A DNA stretch of 64,000 nucleotides from an uncultured Draconibacterium sp. Lineage in GTDB: Bacteria > Bacteroidota > Bacteroidia > Bacteroidales > Prolixibacteraceae. Positions within the stretch are counted from its first letter, which is position 1; each line of letters opens with the position of its first letter. A program made the translations under genes and the position numbers. Below, piece by piece: positions 53,390-60,544 of this stretch. The stretch lies in assembly GCF_963675065.1 (NCBI RefSeq), contig NZ_OY775906.1:3698001-3762000 (forward strand), in the 5' to 3' direction. The notes beneath the pieces are model-generated. The model had not been told where the DNA came from, ran no database searches, and saw only the letters and a program-made list of their open reading frames with translations.

Positions 53390-53512
53390 ATGGAAATTTT
53401 TTTATTGACTTTTCTATTCGTTCTGCTAATAGTAATCATTTTTGTATTGGCAGGGTATAGAAAAATTACGATTCGCTTTACAAAATGGTTCGAGTTGAAC
53501 GGAGAAAAGTAA
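53390..53512 (+). CDS. 40-residue single-helix membrane protein
   Basis: MEIFLLTFLFVLLIVIIFVL, then AGYRKITIRFTKWFELNGEK: one membrane helix with a short basic, amphipathic tail. The size and shape fit a toxin-like peptide of a type I system, a KdpF-like helper or a regulator. It has its own structured leader and a strong terminator, so it is probably a real transcription unit. No family is recognised. Confidence 0.6.
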   Translation: MEIFLLTFLFVLLIVIIFVLAGYRKITIRFTKWFELNGEK

Positions 53513-53518
53513 GGTTAG

Positions 53519-53544
53519 GACAGGTTACCATTTGGTAACCTGTC
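53519..53544 (+). terminator. terminator of the 40-residue membrane ORF
   Basis: GACAGGTTACC, ATTT, GGTAACCTGTC: a perfect 11-bp stem starting 7 bases after the stop codon, followed by TGTATT. It also separates this unit from the convergent nuclease gene. Confidence 0.8.
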
Positions 53545-53575
53545 TGTATTATCAGAAGTTAAATCTACAATAAAA

Positions 53576-54583
53576 TTATATCCAAGTCTTACTCCTTAAG
53601 CTATTGGCAATTTGTTCAGTATTTTTTAAATCATTTTCATCTAAATAATCACTTAAATCTTTGTAACGAAAGCCTTGAATTCCCCCCATTGATTTTTTCT
53701 TAAAATCTGTATAATAGAATTTATCTTCGGGTAAAATATAATATTTCAAGCCTGTTTGAGATTCATTATAGGCAATTAAAGCATCTTTCAATCTCTTAAT
53801 TTGCCTCTCTGTGTGACCAGTTGAATGAATATCCAATTCTTGTGATTGAACATTAAAATCCGCAATTATCGTAGTTTCAATCTTCGAAATAGTTCTAACA
53901 GATTTATCCTTGTACAATCCAAAATATGTAAACTCTTGTTTGTGCCAGTCCGTTGGGCAGAAATACATTTTATGTTTTATATTCCAGTCGTAAGACCAAC
54001 CAGTAGGGGCAAAAAGAAGTTTATGCTTACTATTATCAATCAAGCCTTCCTCAAAACAATAATTGCGAAAATCTTCGAGTAATAGCCTTAATTCATGGTC
54101 GTGGTCATTCTCATTATAAATCTCTTCCAAATTATCTAAAATATCAGAAAATAATAAATTATTAAACTGAATATCAACATTTGGATATTGCTCCTTCAAC
54201 TTGGAGTTAACAAGTTTAACTTCTTCTTCATTATACTTTTTTGAACTAAGATGCCAAAGCTGATTTTGGCTATTTTGCCCAAATACCTCGCCATACCTGA
54301 TTAGCTTATTAATTAATTCTTTTTGTGACAGCTTAGTTTCTATAACTATTTTTGACGCTTTAATTTCAATGTATCCATCAATAATACCCCGCTTAGTACC
54401 TATCTGTTGCCGAAATATTGCTTGTGCATGGTATTCTTGTATTCCATCATTTATACTTTCAATAATATTTTCATAATATTCAACTTTTAGGTCATTTAGC
54501 CTTGAAAGCATTAGAAGAATATTGTTTGTAACTGTATTTTCTTTTTGCGAATACTTTTGAAACTGACTAATTCTCATATTCAA
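53576..54583 (-). CDS. PD-(D/E)XK-type nuclease-like protein
   Basis: 335 residues. RGIIDGYIEIKASKIVIETKLSQKELINKLIRYGEVFG fits the nuclease core: Asp in IIDGYI and the E-x-K pair in IETKL, followed by a helix. The start SQFQKYSQKENTVTNNILLMLSRLN is typical of uncharacterised restriction-like proteins found singly in mobile islands. The C-terminal half (APTGWSYDWNIKHKMYFCPTDWHKQEFTYFGLY) is unassigned and may bind a substrate. Cytosolic. A stand-alone restriction or repair role is possible. Confidence 0.75.
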   Translation of the reverse strand: MNMRISQFQKYSQKENTVTNNILLMLSRLNDLKVEYYENIIESINDGIQEYHAQAIFRQQIGTKRGIIDGYIEIKASKIVIETKLSQKELINKLIRYGEVFGQNSQNQLWHLSSKKYNEEEVKLVNSKLKEQYPNVDIQFNNLLFSDILDNLEEIYNENDHDHELRLLLEDFRNYCFEEGLIDNSKHKLLFAPTGWSYDWNIKHKMYFCPTDWHKQEFTYFGLYKDKSVRTISKIETTIIADFNVQSQELDIHSTGHTERQIKRLKDALIAYNESQTGLKYYILPEDKFYYTDFKKKSMGGIQGFRYKDLSDYLDENDLKNTEQIANSLRSKTWI

Positions 54584-54634
54584 TGATTTTTAACTTAATT
54601 AATGAATTGATATAAATTATAATATTACCGAATT

Positions 54635-54800
54635 TTAAAGCTTTCTTCTAAAATCCCAAGGTGCAACAGGATTCGACTTTGACCATAACCCAATTTTCAT
54701 TTCACGTGTCTCCTGCTCAATCTTTGCTAATTCTTCATCCATGTTGAAGTATATGTAATGCCAAGCCATGCCGTAAAAGTTCTTTACTTTTTTCCCTAAC
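54635..54800 (-). pseudogene. C-terminal remnant of a staphylococcal-nuclease-like gene
   Basis: On the minus strand a frame reads GKKVKNFYGMAWHYIYFN, MDEELAKIEQETREMKIGLW, SKSNPVAPWDFRRK and stop (54635-54637). This is the end of SNase/thermonuclease domains (GLAWHY, E..AR..K.GLW, NPxxPWxFR). No start or N-terminal catalytic part is left; the frame runs into the endonuclease I gene end, so the 5' part was lost or replaced. Confidence 0.65.
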
Positions 54801-54801
54801 T

Positions 54802-55845
54802 CTATTTCGAAACCAACTGTTTTCTGGTGTAAACCTCACCATTCGAATCAATATACCGAATTAAGTACAAACCCGAATCTAAGTGTTTAGTGGATAGGAT
54901 ATAATCACCTACAACCTTTTTATTTATTACTTCTTCTCCACTTATGGCATACATCGATAACCAACCTGTTCCACCATCATTCAGTTTAAAATTAATCATA
55001 TCTAAAGCTGGATTTGGGTAAATAATAATACTTCTTGACTTCAGAATATCACCTGTACCCGTTTCCGTTCCCCATATTAAATCAACATACTCTGGATGGT
55101 CTATAAATGGATTTCTATTCTCTTGGTAGCTATAGACCACGTTATTCCTGTTAATTTCAAAGCTATCGACAGGGTCTTGTAGATGCCATTGTAATAACGT
55201 TGAAAGTTTTCCATGATAACCTTTGCCTGTTTCATTTAAATCGAATGTATTCACCTCATAAACTAATTCCAAATCAGGTTCGTCACCTTCACCTTCATAC
55301 CTGACAGCCATATAAAAGAGCATACGGGCAATATCTCCTTTCACCTTATCTCTGGCTTCCCATGAATCATTATCAGTTCTACACTCAGTTATTCCATCAC
55401 CATCGACATAAATGTCACCACCATTATCAAAGTCTTTATTATTTCTTGCTGAGTTAACTGTTATATCAGCAGGTCGTAAATGGTGAACATCTGTTCCTGC
55501 TCCCATTGTTGTTCCAAAATCACCATGGGATTTCGCCCAGACATGTTCACGTGACCAGCCAGTATTTTCATTATATTCCTGTGCAGCATTCACACTCCAC
55601 CCTGAATAAAACAGGATAACGTTCTCTGGATTGGCTGTGTCTTTATCGGTTTGTTTTAAAATGTCCCACGTGTCGGTTGAACTTGATGTATATGGAAATT
55701 CTTTATGGTCTTTGATTATTTCGTGGAGTGCTGATTTAAGCTGTTCACCTGATAAATCATTTGCAGGTGAATAATATCCTTCGGGGATTTGGGCGAACGA
55801 TACCAAATTGACTAACAGCAATATATGGGTTAATGTGAATTTCAA
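54802..55845 (-). CDS. secreted endonuclease I with T9SS sorting domain
   Basis: 347 residues. The signal peptide is MKFTLTHILLLVNLVSFA. The endonuclease I domain has YNENTGWSREHVWAKSHGDFG (catalytic REHVWxxS), GTDVHHLRPADITVNSARNN (the H and N metal-site motif) and MLFYMAVRYEG. The tail from about 270 (SRSIIIYPNPALDMINFKL, LDSGLYLIRYIDSNGEVYTRKQL) is a type A sorting domain, so the enzyme should be released or surface-bound by the T9SS. It could degrade environmental DNA or take part in defence or nutrient gain. It is the last gene in the island before attR. Confidence 0.92.
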   Translation of the reverse strand: MKFTLTHILLLVNLVSFAQIPEGYYSPANDLSGEQLKSALHEIIKDHKEFPYTSSSTDTWDILKQTDKDTANPENVILFYSGWSVNAAQEYNENTGWSREHVWAKSHGDFGTTMGAGTDVHHLRPADITVNSARNNKDFDNGGDIYVDGDGITECRTDNDSWEARDKVKGDIARMLFYMAVRYEGEGDEPDLELVYEVNTFDLNETGKGYHGKLSTLLQWHLQDPVDSFEINRNNVVYSYQENRNPFIDHPEYVDLIWGTETGTGDILKSRSIIIYPNPALDMINFKLNDGGTGWLSMYAISGEEVINKKVVGDYILSTKHLDSGLYLIRYIDSNGEVYTRKQLVSK

Positions 55846-55937
55846 AACTTTAGTTTTTATCTGGTTTTTGACGTGAGGTCAATATATAAATTAAATAACA
55901 AATGTTTGACATGAGGCTATAATAACAAATTACATAT

Positions 55938-55986
55938 TGGTTGTTAATTGTGGTTGTTAATTTTGTACTGCTCTTGGTTGTTAATA
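55938..55986. repeat. integrase arm-type repeats, right end
   Basis: TGGTTGTTAATT at 55938-55949 and 55951-55962 and TGGTTGTTAATA at 55975-55986, in the same orientation as the left-end pair. Confidence 0.6.
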
Positions 55987-55992
55987 AAACAA

Positions 55993-56021
55993 AAGCCTGT
56001 AACACAACTTGTTACAGGCTT
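55993..56021. terminator. island-supplied terminator for tRNA-Arg
   Basis: AAGCCTGTAAC, 7-base loop, GTTACAGGCTT. On the minus strand it follows the tRNA 3' end by 6 bases and is followed by TTGTTTTATT. It replaces the terminator now at 35101-35128. Confidence 0.75.
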
Positions 56022-56026
56022 AACGG

Positions 56027-56042
56027 GTAGTCCCGACGGGAA
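56027..56042. repeat. right attachment core (attR) in the tRNA 3' end
   Basis: GTAGTCCCGACGGGAA, identical to 35129-35144. Here it continues into the T-arm of an intact tRNA, so the element restored the gene upon insertion. Confidence 0.88.
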
Positions 56043-56099
56043 TCGAACCCATATCTACAGTTTAGGAAACTGCTATTCTATCCGTTGAACTACGGGACC
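56028..56099 (-). tRNA. tRNA-Arg(CCT)
   Basis: Cloverleaf on the minus strand: acceptor GGTCCCG with CGGGACT (first pair G-U) and discriminator A; anticodon arm GCAGT-TTCCTAA-ACTGT with anticodon CCT; T-arm ATGGG-TTCGATT-CCCGT. CCA is not encoded. Its last 15 bases plus one outside form the island attachment core. Confidence 0.92.
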
Positions 56100-56192
56100 A
56101 TAAATGTGGCGCAAAAGTAGTTAAAAACCTGAATCCCGGCAAATCGGTCTAAAATATTGTGCCCGGTTTTTATTCACTATAATCTGAATCAT

Positions 56193-56200
56193 TATCTTTG
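56193..56200 (+). promoter_or_regulatory. -7 box of pheS
   Basis: TATCTTTG matches the Bacteroidota TAnnTTTG -7 element, 23 bases before the pheS ATG; a T-rich patch (TTTTTATT) lies about 20 bases further up at the -33 position. Confidence 0.6.
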
Positions 56201-56223
56201 CACCTCAGTTTAAACAAACAAGG

Positions 56224-57243
56224 ATGTTAGACAAGATCAAAGCGTTACAGAAAGAAATCGATAATATTGTAGCTTCAAGCAAGGAAGAGGTAGAAGAGCT
56301 GCGCATAAAATACATCAGCAAAAAAGGATTGATCGGCCAATTATTCAACGACTTTAAAACTGTTCCTGCTGAACAGAAAAAGGAGGTTGGACAGGCCATC
56401 AACACGCTTAAAACTTTCGCTTTAGAAAAAATTAACACGCTAAAAGAAGGTTTTGAGAACAATGGCAGCGAAACTTCCGGACAGGATTTAACGATGCCCG
56501 GCGAGCCTATGAAACTGGGAACACGTCATCCGCTTTCGCTGGTTAAAAACGAGATTATCGGAATTTTTGCACGACTTGGTTTTACCGTTGCCGAAGGGCC
56601 TGAGATCGAAGACGATTGGCATGTGTTTTCTGCTTTGAACTTTCCTCCGGAGCATCCGGCCCGCGATATGCAGGACACTTTCTTTATCGAAAAAGATCCG
56701 GATGTGCTGTTGCGTACCCACACTTCAAGTGTTCAGATTCGTGTAATGGAGCGCACCGAGCCGCCTATCCGCGCTATTTTCCCGGGGCGTGTTTTCCGTA
56801 ACGAAGCAATTTCAGCACGATCGCACTGTATTTTCCACCAAATTGAAGGCTTGTATGTAGATGAGAACGTTTCGTTTGCCGACCTAAAACAAACCTTGTT
56901 ACAGTTTGCCAAAGAATTGTTTGGCGAAGACACAAAAATCCGTCTGCGTCCATCATACTTCCCGTTTACCGAGCCAAGTGCCGAAATGGATGTTAGCTGC
57001 ACGATTTGTGGTGGCAAAGGATGTAATGTTTGTAAATACACCGGCTGGCTCGAAATTCTGGGCTGCGGAATGGTTGATCCAAATGTATTGGAACTTTGTA
57101 ATATCGACAGTAAAAAATACACTGGCTTTGCCTTTGGAATGGGAATAGAACGTATAACAATGTTGCGTTATGGAATTAAAGATATCCGCCATTTCTTCGA
57201 AAACGATGTGCGTTTTCTGAAACAATTTGAGTCGGCTACTTAA
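56224..57243 (+). CDS. pheS: phenylalanine-tRNA ligase alpha subunit
   Basis: 339 residues, the normal length. The N-terminal coiled coil binds tRNA (VEELRIKYISKKGLIGQLF), followed by the class II core: HPLSLVKNEIIGIFARLGF, motif 2 around FRNEAISARSHCIFHQIEGLYVD, RLRPSYFPFTEPSAEMDV, and motif 3 GFAFGMGIERITMLRYGI. CTICGGKGCNVCKYTGWLEI is a cysteine-rich insert seen in some lineages. With PheT it charges tRNA-Phe. Single gene with its own promoter and terminator; pheT is not in the window. Confidence 0.97.
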   Translation: MLDKIKALQKEIDNIVASSKEEVEELRIKYISKKGLIGQLFNDFKTVPAEQKKEVGQAINTLKTFALEKINTLKEGFENNGSETSGQDLTMPGEPMKLGTRHPLSLVKNEIIGIFARLGFTVAEGPEIEDDWHVFSALNFPPEHPARDMQDTFFIEKDPDVLLRTHTSSVQIRVMERTEPPIRAIFPGRVFRNEAISARSHCIFHQIEGLYVDENVSFADLKQTLLQFAKELFGEDTKIRLRPSYFPFTEPSAEMDVSCTICGGKGCNVCKYTGWLEILGCGMVDPNVLELCNIDSKKYTGFAFGMGIERITMLRYGIKDIRHFFENDVRFLKQFESAT

Positions 57244-57270
57244 AATAAAAACAAATTACCATATAGATCA

Positions 57271-57297
57271 AGAGGAGCTTTTTAAGCTCCTCTTTTT
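57271..57297 (+). terminator. pheS terminator
   Basis: AGAGGAGCTT, TTT, AAGCTCCTCT then TTTTT: a perfect 10-bp stem with T-run, 27 bases after the pheS stop codon. Confidence 0.9.
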
Positions 57298-57431
57298 GGT
57301 ACATACTGGCCTTATTCTCAATTGATTTATAGCAACAGTATTCCACTCTGTTCTGTAACTGCCACGTTAACACGAATTTAACAAACGAGGGCTCTTAAAC
57401 ATGTTTTTTAGCATGTTAATATAAAAAGCAA

Positions 57432-57439
57432 TACCTTTG
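57432..57439 (+). promoter_or_regulatory. -7 box of the 55-residue membrane gene
   Basis: TACCTTTG, a perfect TAnnTTTG, 128 bases before the ORF, leaving a long 5' leader. The rest of the 57298-57566 gap is A/T-rich and gene-free. Confidence 0.6.
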
Positions 57440-57566
57440 TACCATACTTTTTAGTCTTTTATTTGGCAAAAAAGAGAAATTAGAAACAGCCCGATCCTGT
57501 TAAACACAGAAAATAACAATTAAAACTTTTATAATTTTTTGGATTGGGCAACTAAATATTATTTGA

Positions 57567-57734
57567 ATGGAAACAAAAGCAAATCAGAATCAGATTGTCA
57601 TTAAGATGAATACTGAGAATGAGAAAAAGATGCTGCCACTAAACTTCATTTTTACACTGGCGGCAGGTGCTATTGCCGGAATGGCAATAATTTTCAGTCT
57701 CTTCTGGGGATTGGAAAAGTTATTTGGAATGTAA
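57567..57734 (+). CDS. small single-helix membrane protein, 55 residues
   Basis: METKANQNQIVIKMNTENEK, KMLPLNFIFTLAAGAIAGMA, IIFSLFWGLEKLFGM. A polar N-terminus, one glycine/alanine-rich membrane helix and an aromatic end. The ORF sits exactly between a perfect -7 box and a strong terminator, which supports that it is expressed. No family is recognised. Confidence 0.65.
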   Translation: METKANQNQIVIKMNTENEKKMLPLNFIFTLAAGAIAGMAIIFSLFWGLEKLFGM

Positions 57735-57752
57735 ACCACGTATTATAGAACT

Positions 57753-57781
57753 AAAAGGCTCGCAATTGCGAGCCTTTTTTT
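57753..57781 (+). terminator. terminator of the 55-residue gene
   Basis: AAAAGGCTCGC, AATT, GCGAGCCTTTT then TTTT: an 11-bp stem with T-run, 18 bases after the stop codon. Confidence 0.9.
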
Positions 57782-57795
57782 TATTGGTACTTATA

Positions 57796-57879
57796 TGTGA
57801 TTTCGAACAAAGTGAGAAATCTGTATATTGGCAGCAAAACTGTAATAGATTTCTCAGTCGTTCCTCATTCGAAATGACA
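57796..57879. repeat. solo copy of the TGTCATTTCGA palindrome, distant copy
   Basis: TGTGATTTCGAACAAAGTGAGAAATCTGTA and, after a 22-base loop, TAGATTTCTCAGTCGTTC to TTCGAAATGACA. It shares both arm ends with the elements at 23016-23494 and ends 3 bases before the stop of the reductase gene. Confidence 0.8.
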
Positions 57880-57882
57880 ATC

Positions 57883-58866
57883 CTATCTCAAAACTTCTTC
57901 AATAGCCTCCAGCTCCTCATCACTAAAAGCCACTTTCTTTAACATATCCACATTATCATCTAATTGTTTAACTGAGCTTGCTCCAATCAGCACCGAAGTA
58001 ATTCTTTTATCGCGTAAAACCCAGGCCAGAGCCATTTGCGCCAGCGATTGGCCACGCTCCTGAGCTATAGCATTCAAGGCCACAATTTTATCGTGCGCCG
58101 TTTCAACGTGTTCCTTTTTCAGAAACACCTCGCGTGTTGCACGCGATCCTTCCGGTATTCCTTTCAAATATTTATTGGTAAGCAAACCCTGGGCAAGTGG
58201 CGAAAACGGAATACAACCAATTCCTTCGTCTTCCAAAACATCCAGCAGTCCGTCTTCAACCCAGCGTTCAAACATCGAGTAACGTGGCTGATGAATCAAA
58301 CATGGAGTTCCGAGTTCTTTCAAAATACGCGATGCTTCTTTGGCCATGTCGGCCGGATAATTTGAAATACCCACATACAATGCTTTTCCCGAGCGCACTG
58401 CCCGGTCCAGTGCCATCATGGTTTCCTCCAGCGGCGTGTCTAGATCAGGGCGATGAGAATAAAAAATATCCACGTATTCCAATCCCATTCGTTTTAAACT
58501 CTGGTCGAGACTGGCCAGCAAATTCTTGCGACTTCCCCATTCGCCATAAGGCCCGGGCCACATCAGATAACCCGCTTTACTCGAAATAATCAGTTCATCG
58601 CGGTAAGCACTAAAATCCTGCTTTAGAATCTTACCAAAATTTTCTTCTGCCGAACCCGGAGGCGGACCGTAATTATTGGCCAGATCGAAATGTGTGATAC
58701 CCAAATCAAAAGCCCGGTGCAACATGGCCCGGCCATTTTCAAAAACATCAATGCCGCCAAAGTTATGCCATAATCCCAATGAAACGGCAGGCAGTTTCAG
58801 CCCCCATTTTCCGCAGCGGTTGTACAGCATATCATCGTATCTCGATTCTTTTGGAATATAGGTCAT
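57883..58866 (-). CDS. YghZ-type aldo/keto reductase (L-glyceraldehyde 3-phosphate reductase)
   Basis: 327 residues. MLYNRCGKWGLKLPAVSLGLWHNFG is the typical YghZ/Kv-beta-like start. THFDLANNYGPPPGSAEENFGKIL holds the catalytic Asp and Tyr, ISSKAGYLMWPGPYGEWGSRKNL the Lys, and VDIFYSHRPD the His. SVLIGASSVKQLDDN is the NADPH-binding end. E. coli YghZ reduces L-glyceraldehyde 3-phosphate and methylglyoxal. Here the role is assumed by similarity. Single gene, cytosolic, with no operon partner. Confidence 0.93.
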   Translation of the reverse strand: MTYIPKESRYDDMLYNRCGKWGLKLPAVSLGLWHNFGGIDVFENGRAMLHRAFDLGITHFDLANNYGPPPGSAEENFGKILKQDFSAYRDELIISSKAGYLMWPGPYGEWGSRKNLLASLDQSLKRMGLEYVDIFYSHRPDLDTPLEETMMALDRAVRSGKALYVGISNYPADMAKEASRILKELGTPCLIHQPRYSMFERWVEDGLLDVLEDEGIGCIPFSPLAQGLLTNKYLKGIPEGSRATREVFLKKEHVETAHDKIVALNAIAQERGQSLAQMALAWVLRDKRITSVLIGASSVKQLDDNVDMLKKVAFSDEELEAIEEVLR

Positions 58867-59070
58867 ACTATTAAATTTAATTGGTTATTGCTAAAAGTAT
58901 ATTCTCAATCGCATAAAGTTATTATTCTTTTGCCACTTCTCTAAATCAATATCCAATCATCGTTTTCAACAACCTTCTAAAAGTACGGCCGACACAAGAT
59001 TTCAAACATTTTCTGAAACTAATCGGCCTTAAAACCATATAAATAATATAGAAACTAAAATTAATTGGCC

Positions 59071-60174
59071 ATGAGTGAAAAACTAGTTACAATCGTAGTA
59101 TTACCTTTAGCGCGTGCCCATATTTTGAAAATGCGTTTAGAGGAAAAAGGAATTAAATGTGAGCTTGAAGACGTACATTTAATTGAAGGAGCTGCCACTT
59201 CAACCGTTCGGGTTAAAATATTGGAAAACGACCTGAACGAAGCCTTTAAAGAAGTCGATTTACTGCTGGGACTAAAATCGGGGAAACATAGAAAAGTCAA
59301 CAAACCCGGCCAGATCCTAGTTCCCATCGACTTTTCAACCGTATCGGAAAAAGCTGTAGAAATGGCTTTTAATATTGCCGAACACCTGAATGCAAAACTG
59401 GTAATTATGCACTCGTATATTAGTCCGGTTCGCTTTTCAATACCTTACGGCGACATTTATCCGTACGACACAACCCTTTTAAAACAAACAGAGGATGCAG
59501 AGGAAGAGGCTAACCAACAGTTTAAAAATTTCCTGGCCCCATTGGTGACAAGTGTCGGACCTGATAGATGGGAAAATGTAAATCCTGAATATATAGTTAA
59601 GCCCGGTTATGCCGAAGAAGATATTCTGGCCTTTGCCAATGAACAGCCTACACGGCTTATTGTAATTGGCCGCGGTGGCGAGAAATCGTGGCCCGGCACA
59701 GTGGGCAGTGTAACCGCCGATGTAATGTACAACGCCCCGGTTCCGGTATTGGTTATCCCAGAAAATATGGAACTGAAATCGGTAGAAGATTTTAAAGAAG
59801 TGCTGTATGCTACCAATTTCGATGAAAAGGATTTTACTGCACTCGACAAACTAATGAGCATTGTAAAATCGTATGAAGTAAGAGTTGTTTGTGCGCACGT
59901 TGGTCTTCCCGACGAATATGGCTGGGACATTGCCCGGCTGGAAGGAATGAAAGATATTTTGCACAAGAAATACGAGAACAAGGAGTTTGAATGCAAGCTA
60001 ATTATGGGGAACAATGTATTAGACACACTTGAAAGCACAATTAAAAATGATCCGGTCGATATTCTGGCACTCACTACGCATAAACGAGGTATGATATCGC
60101 GGCTTTTCAACCCCAGTTTAGCGCGTAAAATGGTGTTCCATTCAGAAATACCGCTGCTGGTATTTCACGCTTAA
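59071..60174 (+). CDS. DUF2007-like domain fused to tandem universal stress protein domains
   Basis: The ATG at 59071 starts MSEKLVTIVVLPLARAHILK; 367 residues. The first about 75 residues (LRLEEKGIKCELEDVHLIEG-type sequence) look like a DUF2007 signal-transducing domain. Two Usp domains follow: GQILVPIDFSTVSEKAVEMAFNIAEHLNAKL with RLIVIGRGGEKSWPGTVGSVTADVMYNAPVPVLVI (the nucleotide-binding Gx2Gx9G pattern), and KEVLYATNFDEKDFTALDKLMSI ending AREIPLLVF-like. It probably senses stress or energy state in the cytosol. Single gene. Confidence 0.87.
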   Translation: MSEKLVTIVVLPLARAHILKMRLEEKGIKCELEDVHLIEGAATSTVRVKILENDLNEAFKEVDLLLGLKSGKHRKVNKPGQILVPIDFSTVSEKAVEMAFNIAEHLNAKLVIMHSYISPVRFSIPYGDIYPYDTTLLKQTEDAEEEANQQFKNFLAPLVTSVGPDRWENVNPEYIVKPGYAEEDILAFANEQPTRLIVIGRGGEKSWPGTVGSVTADVMYNAPVPVLVIPENMELKSVEDFKEVLYATNFDEKDFTALDKLMSIVKSYEVRVVCAHVGLPDEYGWDIARLEGMKDILHKKYENKEFECKLIMGNNVLDTLESTIKNDPVDILALTTHKRGMISRLFNPSLARKMVFHSEIPLLVFHA

Positions 60175-60544
60175 AAGGAGTTTTTTATAAAAAAACCTTG
60201 AAGTTGACTATCACCATGGCAAAGCCAAGGGGAAGTATTAGATGGAATACAGCCAATAACTAAAATTCATTTTATCACCTGACTATCTGACATTTAGGGA
60301 ATATTGGGGGAATTTTATATCAAATAAAAAGAAAATTGTAAAATTACTGTAGTCATAGCTATTAGAGCTACTCCTGAGACCTGTTTTCAACTGTTTTTTA
60401 ACCGGACGTGCTATTTTCTGATATTTATAAATAAACACGTTTTCGATTTATTTGTTATAAAATCTAGTTAAATTGTATTTTTACGCGACAGACAGTTATT
60501 GATTAAAGAATTTGACAAATTTCTCTGCTAAAACCAGAACACTA
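60175..60544. other. intergenic region before the TPR histidine kinase
   Basis: 370 bases, A/T-rich. I see no ORF, no strong hairpin and no recognisable terminator beyond a T-rich stretch directly after the Usp gene (GGAGTTTTTTATAAAAAAACC). Confidence 0.5.

Larger units (their letters stand above)
35129..56042. mobile_element. 20.9-kb genomic island in tRNA-Arg(CCT)
   Basis: Bounded by identical 16-bp cores, with a tyrosine integrase 140-155 bases inside the left end and repeated TGGTTGTTAAT words inside both ends. The content is visibly more A/T-rich than the flanks and made of accessory genes: type I restriction-modification, recombinase, regulators, nucleases and unknowns. The intact tRNA is kept at the right end. 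No relaxase, coupling protein or transfer genes are seen, so it is an integrative island that would need help to move between cells. Confidence 0.87.
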
